Source: Melampsora larici-populina 98AG31 (lineage: Eukaryota; Basidiomycota; Pucciniomycetes; Pucciniales; Melampsoraceae). Taken from it: a DNA stretch of 64,000 bases. The notes beneath the pieces were generated by a model. It saw nothing but the letters and a program-made list of their open reading frames with translations, had not been told where the DNA came from and made no database searches. Shown piece by piece: positions 34,582 through 46,567 of the stretch. The DNA lies in the NCBI RefSeq assembly GCF_000204055.1, contig NW_006768827.1, positions 88,254 to 152,253 on the forward strand. Direction: 5' to 3'. The position numbers and the translations under genes were made by a program. The number at the start of each line of letters is the position of its first letter. The first letter of the stretch is position 1.

Positions 34582-36402
34582 ACTTGGTCCTGTCCAATTT
34601 CCTAACCCGCTGTATGGAAATCAAGCTTGTGATCTGATGATTCCACAGCTGATCCGGCTACGCCGGATCAAGCCGGATCAGGTGTTTAGAGACCCCAAGC
34701 CTCTGGCTTGGTAATCACATCTGTGCCCTGGTCTCACTACTTTTGGCCTGGCTCTGCCAGACCAGGGTTTGGAGTGGGGTATCATGAATCTTGTCTTTAT
34801 TGGAGACCACAAGCAGCTGTAGGTGCCTGATGAAATTTGATGAGATTTGAAATTAAATACTGTATGAACCTCAAAACTTCATGTTGTACATGCATCCTAG
34901 ATCAATGAATTTTACAGAAACATCATATGTAATCACAGTTGACAGTCAATGTATCATTGAAGAATTGTTCCCCCTGAAAGTATATGTGGTGTCTGATGTA
35001 TCTAAAGCCATATCCAAATTTGAGTTTGCAATTCTATTGAACCTCATTTGCTCATCTCCCTCCACTCATGCAGAATGTCACACGTATGCAAGGTACTCTA
35101 GAATCCTGCAATTGGGTTTCCTCCTCTGCAGATAACACAATTTGTACCCATGATCAAATTTCAATCTTCCATTGTGTGATTGTAGATGTTGGCTCAGTTG
35201 AAAATTGGAAGGAGGGGCTTTGTCTTCCAGGATAATACACTTTTTTTCATCAAGATGATTAGTTTGTCTTGAAACTAATTATTTATCAATTTATTTTGTT
35301 TAATCTGGTGAAATCTGGTAATAAAAGGTATGCTGGCCTTTGAATGAGTTGATGGAAAAATTGACAAACATTGGATGTTTCATTCACAATTCTTCCACAT
35401 TTAATACCAAAATCTATGACAAAATTACATGGTATCTGTTTTATTTCAGAACCAGAAACTCCATCACTCCTTGTTGTCCAAACAAAACTCATATACTCAA
35501 AGCAGCTTTGATCAAAAATCTTTGAAGATAATTCCACCAAATTTGAACGAATTGGCAAAAATAAAGATATAATCCCCATCAGGCAGGGCTGTAGATTGTG
35601 CAATTTTATCTCTTCATCTTGCCACAATTAGTTCAATGCTGGGTGCTATTCATGATTTCTCAAAGATCCCTTATTTGACAAATTGCCAATTTAAACCAGG
35701 TACTTACTTTTTTGCTGTTTGTCATCTAAACAAATGTTGGGTACACAGATAAAATGCAATTGAACATACACAGATAAAAATTCAACCTTCTTTCATCTGG
35801 ACTAAACAACCCAAATTGACGAGCAGAAGAGATAGGAGATGGATTTATCCAAAATAATCAATGCCAAGTTCCTTGATCAACAATTATCAAATGATGTGAA
35901 TTATATGAATTATAATAATGAGAAGAGTTTTGATCTTTAATTGATTGAATGGCACAAAGATTGTATATAGATTTAGAGCACAAGTCTCAGGTCTGAAGGG
36001 GAAAATATAATTGTATTGATTGCACCTTCAAAGTCAAAGTTGAGGAGAAGAAGGAATAAACCAATGTGTGAGCTCGTCTTATATAACAAAGAGTATATGT
36101 GATTTTCTCAATTTGTTGAGGTTTGTTGAGGTTTCCAAAATTGTGGAATCAGGTTTTAGTTTTTTGGATAACAAAAGAGTCAACTGGGATTTTGAGAGTT
36201 ACACTGCACGGTATGGTGGTGAGTTTTATAACCTTGAACCACAGCATTTCCATACCTACCAGAACCGACTTCACTACTACCATACCCACCTTGTCTGATT
36301 TCACAGTGGATCTTTATCCCGATATGTTGTTTTGATAGAAAAAAAAACGATGAGGTTGGTAAAAGTTACACAAAATGCGGGATAGGACAGTGGTTTCGGG
36401 TT
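34582..36402 (-). repeat. A arm, right copy (inverted)
   Basis: The inverted copy of 24088-25908, of equal length (1,821 bp). Only a few substitutions were seen (for example GAGATAAAATT here against GAGACAAAATT, and CACACGTATG against CACATGTATG). Unlike the left copy it retains its outer terminus, which runs on to 36470. Confidence 0.9.
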
Positions 36403-36470
36403 TTGCGAGGGCGGAAGCATGAGTTCTTAAAATTACAATGCCTAGCGAGGACCGCGAATTCCAGTGTGCA
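36323..36470 (-). repeat. Outer terminus of right A arm
   Basis: The inverted match to 346-492. The terminal bases in reverse complement are TGCACACTGGAATTCGCGG. This is the intact outer end of the A element; the left arm has lost it at 24088. Confidence 0.8.
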
Positions 36471-38582
36471 TTAACTTGGGTCAAAGCCTGGACACAAAGT
36501 CAACAGCATGGGCTGAGATTGAGCAACGGCATCAGGGAGTGATGAAACGCCTAGCCATGAGTCAAGGAGTTGCTCAACGGTACAAATTTGTCACAAGGAG
36601 AACGTGGCGAGTGAGCGTGGCGATTTTTTTAGGCCAAACCGACTACGGTAGCGGCAAGTTCACCTGATCTCCTAGTCTAGTTATTAGATATGCACCACCT
36701 AGATCATCGACAAGCTTTTGTGATGCCTCGCATTTTCACATCAGCAATTTCGAGCGACAAATCATGATGTACTTCGTGCCATATTTGTTGGTCAGGAACC
36801 CAATTTCCCAGTGTTTGGCATCTGGGACAAGGGCATCCACAAGAAAGCTCCAAATTATGGGGACCCATTTGACAAACAAGCAGCTCCAGAGTCCACACCA
36901 AAAACCTGGTTCACCTGATCTGCCCATGTATGGCCTGGACATGATGAGCCTTCAACTTATACTTTCAATCAACATAACACCCTTTTGATGCAATTAGTGA
37001 TGAATTATGTTTACCATCCATTCTACAAGAGCCACAATATGTTTTGCTCCAAAACCTATGATACAATACTTGTGATGTTATACATAGCAATTCTCATGGC
37101 ACTTCAGATAGATTTTGCAATGCCCTGCAGAATCTTGATTTTTTGGTTGGAATTTGATTTCTCTGGGGTGCAATGTTGGTGTCCAGACAAAATCCAGCTA
37201 GGACTCAAGATCAAACTCACTTCACATTCTAATTATAAGTTGAGGGTTTTGCTGCTTCTGTGCCTTTATCAAACCACATGTTGATATGGCCAGTTATGTA
37301 TTTACCAGCTTACCATAAAAAGTACCATATTTTCTGAAGGACCTTGAGAACAATATCACAACAACAAGAACAAATGAAACAATCACATCTGTTGCAGTCC
37401 CAATAACAAACAAGCCATCATGCTGTTCAAGAAGATGAAACACTTGCAAAAACCCATATCATTAGTTAAACACAGGATTTTGTAGCCCATTACTTGAGTT
37501 TATTCTCTTTGTTAGACCTTGAGGGTGGACTTGGTCAAGTTGGGGACACAATCACCGTGTTGCTATCCTTGTAGCACATTGACATGCACACATGGAGAGT
37601 TTTGAAAAAAAACAGAAAGCTGTTTGGTAGGCTTTAGACTGAGATTGGTGCCGAGCACCCTTTGTGAATGATAATTTGACAAAAGAATTTGTGGGATCCT
37701 TTGTCAGCAGTTGGGGTCAACTGAGTGCCAACGTCCCAGTTGACAAAGGGAAGACATGCCTATTGTGGAGACCTCTTTAATGGGTCTTTCAAGTATGTAT
37801 CAAAAGTCTTTGGTGTGTGCACGTCAACGTGCTACACGGATACGGACACGGTGAATCACCCAAAATGTACCTGCTCCACAAAGTGAAAATCCCAAACAAG
37901 AAATCTCATCTCCACCCAGAATTACAAGACATGATGCCAAATTTTGGCTTTTGTTCCACTCTACAGCCCAAATTTTCCAGGCTTCTCAGTAGCACCATCT
38001 TGACACTAGTAAAGGGGTTTTGGGCAAATACACATGCAAAATGGACTATTCCACACTCCAAGGTCTAAACGGTACATTTCTCAGGTCTGACACAGAAAAG
38101 AGTACATCATCAGATGAATGTGAGAATCACAATGGCTCAACAGCCCAGGCGTAGCCCTCCACTGCCAGGAGGTTCTAACCTGGACCTCTTCCTTGTAAAG
38201 TTTCCTAAGTCCAATCATTGGATTTAGAGAGATTGAGCTACATTTGACAAACACTAGCTTTGCTGGCTTTGTCAAAAACAAGAGGGGTGGGGGTTTCCGT
38301 TGATCTAGGCTGTTCCTGGGAACCGACTGGGTTAATAAACACGTTGGACGTGTTGTGAATTGCAGAAATGTTCTTTGGAACATTCTGCTTCCCTTGGCCT
38401 GTACCTTCCACCTTGTCAACCTCCATATTGACAGTTATCATGTAAAAAGGCAATTCAAGTATGCAAAAAAAGCTAGGAGAATGACATTTTGAAATTTGGA
38501 TGAGTACTTGCATAGTCACAGACTGGGTCACGTGACTAATTGCTAATTAGTGGTAAAAGACAGAATCTCCCTCAAAAAATGG
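36471..38582. other. Transposon-derived intergenic DNA
   Basis: No gene is supported. The stretch 37555-37850 is related, in the same orientation, to 54950-55240 (both contain GACTGAGATTG, then AGCACCCTTTGTGAA, then TTGGGGTCAAC or CTGGGGTCAAC). The remaining frames (36464-37284, 37817-38531) are short, overlap on both strands and have no domains. Confidence 0.45.
37555..37850 (+). repeat. Interspersed repeat, copy 1
   Basis: A roughly 290-bp diverged direct repeat of 54950-55240. It begins GTAGCACATTGACATGCACAC and continues past TTTGTGTGTGCAC-like sequence. The family is unknown and there is no coding sequence. Confidence 0.7.
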
Positions 38583-39110
38583 AATGGTCAAAGTCTCTGA
38601 GTTTTATAAAGTGACAGCCAAGTTTTGTTTTCAGAGCAGTAAATTTTTTTATACATACATCAGTTTAGTCTACAATCATGATCCTGAAGACCTCCTATCT
38701 TGAATTTGTGTCTTCCAATTTGGTCATCAAGTTGAATTGACCCATCCCCCAACCTCTGAATCTCAAAGGATTTTGAAAAACTGTCAAATCCTTGTTATGT
38801 TGACTTGACTCCCCTTTTCATTTCTAAACGCCCATCCATATACATGATATCATCCATCTTTAAGGATTTGATAACCAAAAGATGCAATTCAGTTAGGCGG
38901 TCCACTAAACTTGATATCAAGTTCCTGATGATCAAGAGATATTAGTTCATTTAAACCAAACCATGAACATTCAAAAGAAACTTACCATCAACTTTTCAGG
39001 CTTCACTTGAGTTCTTCTACCAATTTTACAGTGACTGCTCAGCAGCCTCCATATGATTCATCTATGATGAAAAGAACATGTTCAAATTGAAATTCTATTG
39101 CACACACAGC
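38583..39110 (-). pseudogene. 3' fragment of an F-box/LRR-family gene
   Basis: This matches 48580-49110, the 3' end and downstream flank of the intact paralogue at 48886-50284, in the same orientation. It includes the last-exon region (GGCGGTCCACTAAACTTGATATC on the plus strand) and the donor context ACCATCAACTTTTCAGGCTT. A short deletion lies in the coding part. Upstream coding sequence is absent. It is a truncated duplicate. Confidence 0.85.
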
Positions 39111-39605
39111 AGCCGGTGCACAACCGTCAGGGTATTGCTAGTGCTGAGAAGCACATAATGTTGGACTGGATATCGTACTTTCAAGCTGTTAAGACTGTGA
39201 GTGTTGAGATGCAAGGGAGATAGACTCTAAAGGTGGTCTGGTAATGTAGATAGATTGATAAGATACAAGCCTCTGCGTGGCAACAAGTATAATGTAGAAG
39301 TCTAAGCACATAAGTGACTAAGTGCTAAGTAGGTCACAACACAAGCAAAGAGGATTTATCTTTTCCAATCCACACCCAATACATACCAACATGTGTCACA
39401 ATATTATTTTTCACTTGAGATGGAACAAATAAGATGCAAGTGTGATGAAGCCCTTTGCCCAGATTTACAAAACAGACAAATTATCTAAATCCATCAACAC
39501 ACCTTTATTATCATTTTCCCTATCAACACTATTTCTCAAATTCTGGCCTCATTTGGTGTTTGTTTTATTTCTTTTTTCAAAATACGTTCCTGTTCTACTC
39601 CTATA
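39111..39605. other. Intergenic
   Basis: AT-rich sequence with no supported gene. Small frames at 39442-39655 read as hydrophobic low-complexity translation of AT-rich DNA. Confidence 0.4.
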
Positions 39606-40128
39606 CAGTCAGGCCTATGCAAACACATAATTTGGGTGGAAAGGCCAAGCTATGAAATTTTGCGGGTTATGCACAGAGGGGTAAAAATTACAATGCATAA
39701 CATTTGTAAAATAGCCTAAATGCATAAAAATATGCACTTTGACAGGTTTGATGTGAGATAGTGAGAAGAGTGTGGATTTTCCAATTTCATTGGTTGTGCA
39801 GAGTTGTATATAAGGATGTAGTTATTGATATTATTGTATTGCAAAACAACTTCATAGTGTTAGAAAAGAAGAGAAGGGCTCTTCACTGGCAGGCATGCTG
39901 GATGTTTTGTTCTGTTTTTGAGATGTTTGCTTCTGTTTGCTCCCAGTTGAACTTCACATTTTAGGTTTCAAGAACCCAATCTTTTGATTTAAAATTATGC
40001 ATTATTGTTTTTGGCATAATTGTGCAATAACATAAAATTTGGCCTGCACCACATTGGGTGGAACCCTGGCCTATGCATTTTCACGGGTGATACACTTGCA
40101 TGAGTATACATTTGCGCAGGTCAGACTG
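39606..40128. mobile_element. Tc1/mariner-like non-autonomous element
   Basis: The ends are CAGTCAGGCCTATGCAAA on the left and, in reverse complement, CAGTCTGACCTGCGCAAA on the right, about 20 bp of imperfect TIR. TA flanks both ends (39604-39605 and 40129-40130). The length is 523 bp without a transposase. A TA target site and a CAGT terminus fit Tc1/mariner. Confidence 0.72.
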
Positions 40129-40267
40129 TAAAGATCTTTATACAACATTATCATATTCTTTTCTCCTAAATTATGAATATTGAAAATGGTATTACTTTGA
40201 TCAATATCTTTCAATCCGATTGAATATTGATTGACTCATCTTCATCAGTTGCAGAAATTTGAAAGGA

Positions 40268-40300
40268 CTAGAGAACACGCGGGCGTGCCCGCACCTGGGG
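40268..40300 (-). mobile_element. Helitron-like 3' end (minus strand)
   Basis: Read on the minus strand there is a GCGGGC-AC-GCCCGC hairpin, then GTGTTCT, then CTAG followed by T. This is the canonical Helitron 3' structure: a short GC hairpin about 10 nt before CTRR, inserted next to T. The body of the element would extend to higher coordinates. The 5' end is not identified. Confidence 0.6.
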
Positions 40301-41829
40301 AATTGTAAACTGAGATATAAATCACTGTTCACAACAAAGCTTTGAGCGGCCTTTTCCCTTGTGTCCCTTTTGTTGCAATCCGGTGAATCCTGAATCATAT
40401 GCTCCAACTCAATGTTACAGCTCAAGTCTAACCATGACATGAGACCTCTTCTCACGCATTGTCATAGCTCGGTGTGTTACGTCTTTAGTCCACAATTTGT
40501 TTGAAATTTAAAACCGTTTAAAAAGTCACTTCCAACAGAATAATGGTTACATTAATGCCTAGTACAAGCACTTGATACCTTCAATGCATGTATGTCTCCA
40601 CAGAACAACAAAACATATTTTACCGCTGAATGACATTCAAAAGATGGACTTTTAGTTTGGACTAATGATGAGTTTTATATCCTCTGGTGAATCAATTTTA
40701 ATTGCAAACTTTTACTTGGTCTGTATCTGTTGATTCACAATAGTACCATTTCAAAAGCAGGGACCAGTATTGTCCTTTTGTTCGAACAAAGGCAAATGAC
40801 AAACACTGACCTTGGACAAAGTTGCCTACCAACTTAGCTAAAACAAAGTCATATATCACATATTGGCAAAGCAGTTGCATTGCCCACTTTATCACCCAAT
40901 TCTTGAGGAAGTAACTTTTATGTTGCATTTTCTGATGGTGTCTAAGAAATTTAGAGCTCGGTTGTATAGGGTTTTTGGAAGTGTTAGAGTTTTGAATACT
41001 GAGTTTCTGTTTCAATTTTTGTATTTTGTGGTATGAGAATTCTTAATCTGGCGCAACAGAAGAGTAGGTATAGGTCATACCTACACACAAACAAGCTCCA
41101 CTATTTAAGTAGATCACCTATCCAGTTTTCCGTGTAAAGTAAACGCAATCCTGTCTCGATTATTTCCCCATTTGTCTTCCCATGCTTCCCTTTCAAGTCG
41201 AAGAAAGGTTATATCAACATAATACCCGAAAAGACCCCCCACATTGACTCTGGTTCATGCATGAATGACTCAAATTGCCCTATTCACTGATTAAAGTCAA
41301 ATATAGTTTTTTCATGAATACCCTAACTCTGAGCAACTGCGCTTTATAGCATATTAAGTCGCGTAATTTCCTTTTAGGCAATGATTGTATTACCTCTGAC
41401 CATTTGCCAATTCACCATTTTGGCCAAGTACCCTCGCTTCCAGAGGATATGACAATGAATTCCTCCTCAAAAGCTCTTTCCGGTGGCCGACATGAATGCG
41501 ACTCTGCCTTGTGCAATCAAAACACACAATGCACGACAGCTTCCAAGTCTTGTAAAGGGATAAATCTCCTTAAGTATCTTCCTGTCTGAGGAAAAGATTG
41601 ATAATGAGAGTAGGGGCAAGGACATGGAAGTATGCGAGAAATAGACTTTGTATGAATAAACTGATTCAATCCTGTGGCTACAAGAGTTACTTGATTCCTT
41701 TCACTTGTGTGACCTTAAATTTTGGCACACCTTCAATCGGTACTCCAAAGATGTATGTGTACTTCCTTTCGGGGTTCAATATCCATATCGTTTCCTTCTC
41801 TAATTTATTGGCCTTTCTCCGCCCTCTGA
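40301..41829. other. Intergenic between Helitron-like end and exon fragment
   Basis: No supported gene. The frame at 41404-41589 has several Cys residues but no start or splice context I trust. Confidence 0.35.
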
Positions 41830-42018
41830 TGCTGAAGACCAAAGCATAAGTCAGAGATATTCAAATTTGTGTGATGGTACATAACTTACGTTCTAAGACC
41901 CTCTCTAACAGTTTTGCAACAAAGGTCTCCCCCACCAGCTTCGGTATTGGTGCTAAGGAAACCCAGTCAATCTTCTTGTAACAGGGCATGTGAGCAAAAA
42001 TTGTTTGGTGAGTGTAAC
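41787..42018 (-). pseudogene. Two-exon C-terminal gene fragment
   Basis: Minus-strand coding-like sequence runs from an acceptor at about 42018 (YTHQTIFAHMPCYKKIDWVS, then KLVGETFVAKLLERVLE) to a GTAAGT donor near 41889. It appears to splice to a short exon after TTCAG near 41820, giving PSEGGERPIN and a stop. The two halves read in frame, but no start or upstream exons are found within reach. The family is not recognised. It is either the tail of a gene captured by a mobile element or a remnant. Confidence 0.35.
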
Positions 42019-42043
42019 TGTTAAAATCTGTCAAGTAAGACAA

Positions 42044-43200
42044 TTTGTTACATCAATAAGGACCACCATGGACCCAACTAAATTGCAGAAAGTTTTACTC
42101 GAAGGTTATTGCTTACTTATCGTTTAATTCAGATGGATATTGATTTTCAACACAGTTGAAGTATGAAAGAGTAAGAAATAAGTGTGTTGTTGCAACATTT
42201 ATATGCTGTCCACCATCGTATATCGTATTCAATGAGATGCCTCTTTGTTAGTTGATGCACGACCAGTTACGACTTTACCATTCTCAAGCCGGGTATATAT
42301 CTGTTATTGTTCATCGGGATTCAATATTACACATGCAGCCATGTACAACAATTGCTTTGGACCTTGGTGCTTTCGCCACAATCATTGAAATGTCTTTGAG
42401 GCAAACAAGTTCATTGTCTTCATAATCAATCCACGCGCACCATCACATGCCACATGGAACCATTTGCCGCTGTCCAATTTGAACACCACCCTCGATTCAC
42501 AACGATCAACGAGCCTCACCACCAATGAAGTTTCATGTTGGCGGCAAAGATTGGCTACCAACTTTTACTCACCCATTTACTTTACCGGACTCAAAGAGGA
42601 GTGAGCCAGGCGAATGCTAATCACTTCATAAACATCCATTGGACCAGAATCCAGATGCATGCAAGGTCTTGACTTTTGATGAATATGAGTTAGAGGTAGC
42701 CATGTTGAACGCAAGATATTAAATCAAGAAAGATATCAATTGAATCAAGAAAGAAAGTGGTAACACAGGAATTCAAGATAAGCAAGTAGTTAACTGTAGA
42801 ATCTAAAATATAAAAACGTGGAATCGACTCGCATGAAGTACCGTGTCTTGGATCTGGTTCACTTTGCTCCAGGTCGCTTTTCATGCTTTTGAAATGTTTC
42901 ATTTCAATTGTGATAGTGTTGTGTTGTCTTTGTTAGTGCTTCCCGGTGCTTTTATCACTCTGTGGAGAGTAAGCACTAATGTGTGCAATCACACTCTTTT
43001 TGTTAGTCGATAACAGTCAGAATACAATAACAGACAATAACATTATATTTTCTTTGTTAGTGCACGACTGTACTTTTCTGCCCAGTGCTTTTCCCACCCG
43101 TCGATTAGAAGCTCTACCTTTTCATTATCACTTGTCTGTTTTTGTTCGCGTTTGTTGTGTTTAATTGTACAATCATATTCCTTTTAATCTTTTGACCTTC
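42044..43200. other. Intergenic with TTTGTTAGTGC repeats
   Basis: No gene is supported. A TTTGTTAGTGC/TTTGTTAGTCG motif recurs three times between 42930 and 43065, suggesting a decayed tandem array. Confidence 0.4.
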
Positions 43201-43880
43201 AACCCTTTTGTTCCTTTTCCTTGTTATCTTCAATTACAAGCTTTTCCAATGCTTGTTCCAAATTTTGTGTATCTCGCTTGGTATATGTTCATTTTCACAC
43301 TATAAAAAGGCCCTGATGAGTTCTCCCAATCGCTTCACCTCTCCCAAACCACTTCACACATGGATAACTCTAGCAACACATCCTCTTTATATACAAATAT
43401 CTTTATTATCATTGTCCGTTTCATTTTACTCTCCAATCAACTACTTCCTCTGTTATCTTGAGTCTCGCCATTTTGTCTTCATCTCTGGTTGATTAAATTG
43501 TATACTCAGCCTACGCTCTGAAACTTTCATATCTCTTCCATATTCATATTGCCTTGCTTGTAAACAATTTGATCTTTGATCGCGAACTTTGCTATTTCTT
43601 ATTCCAAATGCTCAATCTCCTATGACGAGCTTTTCTACTCTTCCTCTAAGTTTGTGTCTCACCCTTTATATATGGTCACTTCCACCCTATAAGAAGGGCC
43701 TATTGCACCCAGCTTCATTTCTTGAACTCTCACAACCAATCTGCCTCTCCCAAGTTAATTCAAACTTGAATCTACTTACCCACCAATCCTCTCAGTTTCC
43801 AAATATATTTATCCTGCCAATAACTTCACAACTTTTACCCCTCACATGCAGCAGATATGTAGTGGTGTACTCTTGAATTT
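43201..43880 (+). repeat. 387-bp tandem duplication with TATA-like boxes
   Basis: Two diverged copies, about 387 bp apart, each read: a CAATGCT or AAATGCT block, then TTTGTGTCTC or TTTGTGTATCTC, then a TATA-like box (TATAAAAAGG at 43301 and TATAAGAAGG at 43688), then a Ser/Pro-codon-rich CTCTCCCAAACC or CTCTCCCAAG tract. This resembles a duplicated promoter plus leader, or part of an LTR. No intact gene follows either copy. Confidence 0.6.
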
Positions 43881-44716
43881 ATTTTCATTGAACAACAATC
43901 AGGTGAAGATGCATTACAACCTAAATTGATGATTCTTACCACTTTCAAGTCACTTAGTTTTTTGTTTCTCTTTTGACCTTCTGCTATCTTGGCCAACATT
44001 TGTCAGATTTCAGGAAGAGAGAAAGAGAGAGATAGGGAAGTATAAAGAGCCAAATAGAGAAAAGCAGTTATTTTTCTACTCCTATAGTCTCATGACTGTA
44101 AGATCAACCACACTGATGAAGAAAAATGATGACGTTACATATGGCACAGAGTGTAAGGAGATTAAAAAGTAGGAGACACTATTTTTGAAACTTCTCTGTA
44201 CTATAAAATGACATAATTGATTTTATCCAATCCATCAAAAGAGCTTAATTATTTTTGATCTCTCAGCAAAAAGTGCACATTTCTCCTCTTGATAATGAAG
44301 AAATAAATTGATTTTTTGATAAGGGTTGGTAACTTCAGTCTGATTTCTGACAAAGAACCATAATCATACATCCATTCAAAGCTTTTAGTCAGATTAGAGA
44401 AGATATCCAACCATTCATCATGAAGAGAGTTGTGAATTTCTTGCAAAATTGACTTTTATTAATTTTTTCCATTGATACTTCTCAGTTATAAGATAATTTG
44501 GCAAATCATGAAGAATGATAATTTAGGTTCAGCTTCAGTAACAAGTTGGTGCCAAGAGACTGACTTGAGTTCAAATCTGCAACTACTTTGATCATTTTGA
44601 AATGAAACTACAGAAGCATTATGCAAAGAAAGTGAGTCCATCATTGTTCTGTGAATAAAGGAAGAATCAAGAATGATGTCTTTGTATGAAAGCCTATTCC
44701 CAAATATCAAGCTCTT
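43881..44716. other. Intergenic
   Basis: There are minus-strand frames at 44249-44446 and 44486-44710 and a further one at 44715-44912. They have protein-like composition, but each ends in a stop, and the last overlaps the plus-strand reading at 44717. I do not accept either strand as a functional gene. Confidence 0.35.
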
Positions 44717-45440
44717 AGACCTGGTTCAGCAGGTTTTCATCAACATGTCTCATCCAATCAGTCACCAGATTCTTCCACAGAGACAGCAAGCGGTCAACCC
44801 AAGAATTTAATTGAAATACCTGATTCAGAAGATTTTCAAGGACTGCCAAATTGTCAGAATCCATCTTATCCTCAACTTCCGGAATTTGATCAACAAACTC
44901 AGAGTCATACAATTAATTCTTCTGATGATAATCAATTTCGAGACCAACTAGACGTCTTCACTCCAACTGAATCAATACCTATCAAGGCTTTTAGCTTTTT
45001 GGTAATTTTGCAATTAAAATCTTTATAACCAAACTATATTTATTTTCCAGTGTCCAATTCTGCTGCAAATTCTACATTCTCTTTATCTATAATTCATCAA
45101 GTTGAAAGCTTCATAAATGAATTATCCACTTGTTATACTCTTGCTCCACTTTGCATTCAATTTCATGGTGAAAATTCTGATGAGAATTATTTCAATCATT
45201 GTTCAAACCATGGTATCAACCACAGAGTCGGAATCAGAACAAGAAATCCAGGAACATAAGTTCTTATCCCTGTGTACTGTCACGGTAAAAAAAAACCTGA
45301 ATATGTATTGGTTGTTTATAATACCAGTAACCAGATTAGAAGACATTGTGGTCCTTATGGATTTTGCTTGGCATGTGACTTACGCAACTGAGTCATTGAG
45401 ACACTAAATAGTGGGTGGGGTCAACAAAGCTCAATTTGTT
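44717..45440 (+). pseudogene. Decayed plus-strand coding region next to Helitron-like end
   Basis: Open plus-strand translation from about 44735 gives Ser/Gln/Asn-rich sequence (SSNQSPDSSTETASGQPKN, LPEFDQQTQSHTINSSDDNQ). After intron-like sequence (GTAATT at 45000 to TTCCAG at 45049) come NSAANSTFSLSIIHQVESFI and later VYCHGKKKPEYVLVVYNTSN and RRHCGPYGFCLACDLRN. The frames do not join cleanly and stops intervene. It sits about 430 bp upstream of a plus-strand Helitron-like 3' end, so it may be element coding debris or a captured gene. No domain is recognised. Confidence 0.35.
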
Positions 45441-45844
45441 TAAGTATTATCTTTATTTATAGACCTTGAAGCAGAATATCATTGTTTCTCTGGTCTTATC
45501 CATTTGGTCAGGAGATATCAGGGATAAAACAATAATTTGTGTGGAAAGTTCCAATATCATTGTACAATCATTCATGGGTATGTTGCATTGGAAACCTTTT
45601 GTAGCATTACTGCCTTGAGTTACACTCCCATTGACTGTAAACAATAGTGGGACATGTAATTTAACATCTTGGCACATACCATAATAATGGCCAGGTGATT
45701 TCTTGGTAGGCTAGGTTTAGAAATATGATCATGTGGAGCAGTGTGGCATTGCTGATGGTTGCTATGGAGTATTACATGTTTGCAAGGGTGTTAAGGCACA
45801 GTGAGTTATTTTGGAACAATTCAATACAATGTTATAAGAGGTCC

Positions 45845-45875
45845 CTGGTTGCGGGCATGCCCGCATATTCTCTAG
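45845..45875 (+). mobile_element. Helitron-like 3' end (plus strand)
   Basis: The perfect palindrome TGCGGGCATGCCCGCA (45850-45865) is followed by TATTCT and CTAG (45872-45875), then T. It matches the minus-strand end at 40268-40300 in hairpin, spacing and terminus, so both belong to one family. The element body would lie to the left. Confidence 0.65.
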
Positions 45876-46172
45876 TGTAACAAATAGGTGAATGTGGGTT
45901 AAGAAAGTTTTTTGCTGATTTTTATGAGGTGAGGTTGTGTTCTGATTGCTGATTGTGGGGATAGCGCCCTTTTATATCAATTCAGATCCAAATTGTCAAA
46001 AACATGGAGTATGAACATCACACCAGAAACAAAAAGTCCCGCAAAAAGTCGCCAATTGCTATAACCACGTGGTGTGGATGACAAAAGTCATCATAAAGAA
46101 AAGTATATTGATCGGTAAACAAAGCCAGCAAAAGAACACGTGTGTAGTCCGAAAAAAAAGAAATAAGAAAAG

Positions 46173-46312
46173 ACAAAATGCATGGTATGCAGTCGGAACA
46201 ATAACAATAGGAAAAGTTGTTACAAAGGAGTTGGAAAAGCAATCATGGTATGCAGTCGGAACAAAAATTGCTGAAAAGCGATTGGAAAAGCAATAACAAT
46301 AGGTGGGGCAGA
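46173..46312 (+). repeat. Short tandem repeat, about 70 bp
   Basis: Two copies of CATGGTATGCAGTCGGAACA followed by GGAAAAG/TTGGAAAAGC and AATAACAATAGG motifs. It is non-coding and borders the degraded F-box paralogue. Confidence 0.6.
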
Positions 46313-46567
46313 AGATGAATTTGAACTACACGAAAAGCAATAAGAATGGGTGACCTAAAAAGTAATAGAAGCAGAAATCCGAATTCGGGACGGATGGACG
46401 GGTAAGAAAACGGACCGGAACTCATGCGAGTGGTCCATCTTTTTAGTATTTAGATATCAAAAACTGTCAAAATCAGATTGCTTTTCACACCACTTTCTAT
46501 TTCAAGACACCCTCCAAAGATACAAATATCATTCATCTTTGAGCAATTTATGATAAACGGAAGCAAG

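Noticed and set aside
41404..41589. Small Cys-containing plus frame as a secreted effector
   Set aside because: There is no signal peptide, and the frame begins at a non-ATG codon.
44249..44912. Three consecutive minus-strand frames as a gene
   Set aside because: Stops separate them without usable introns, and the last overlaps an equally plausible plus-strand reading.
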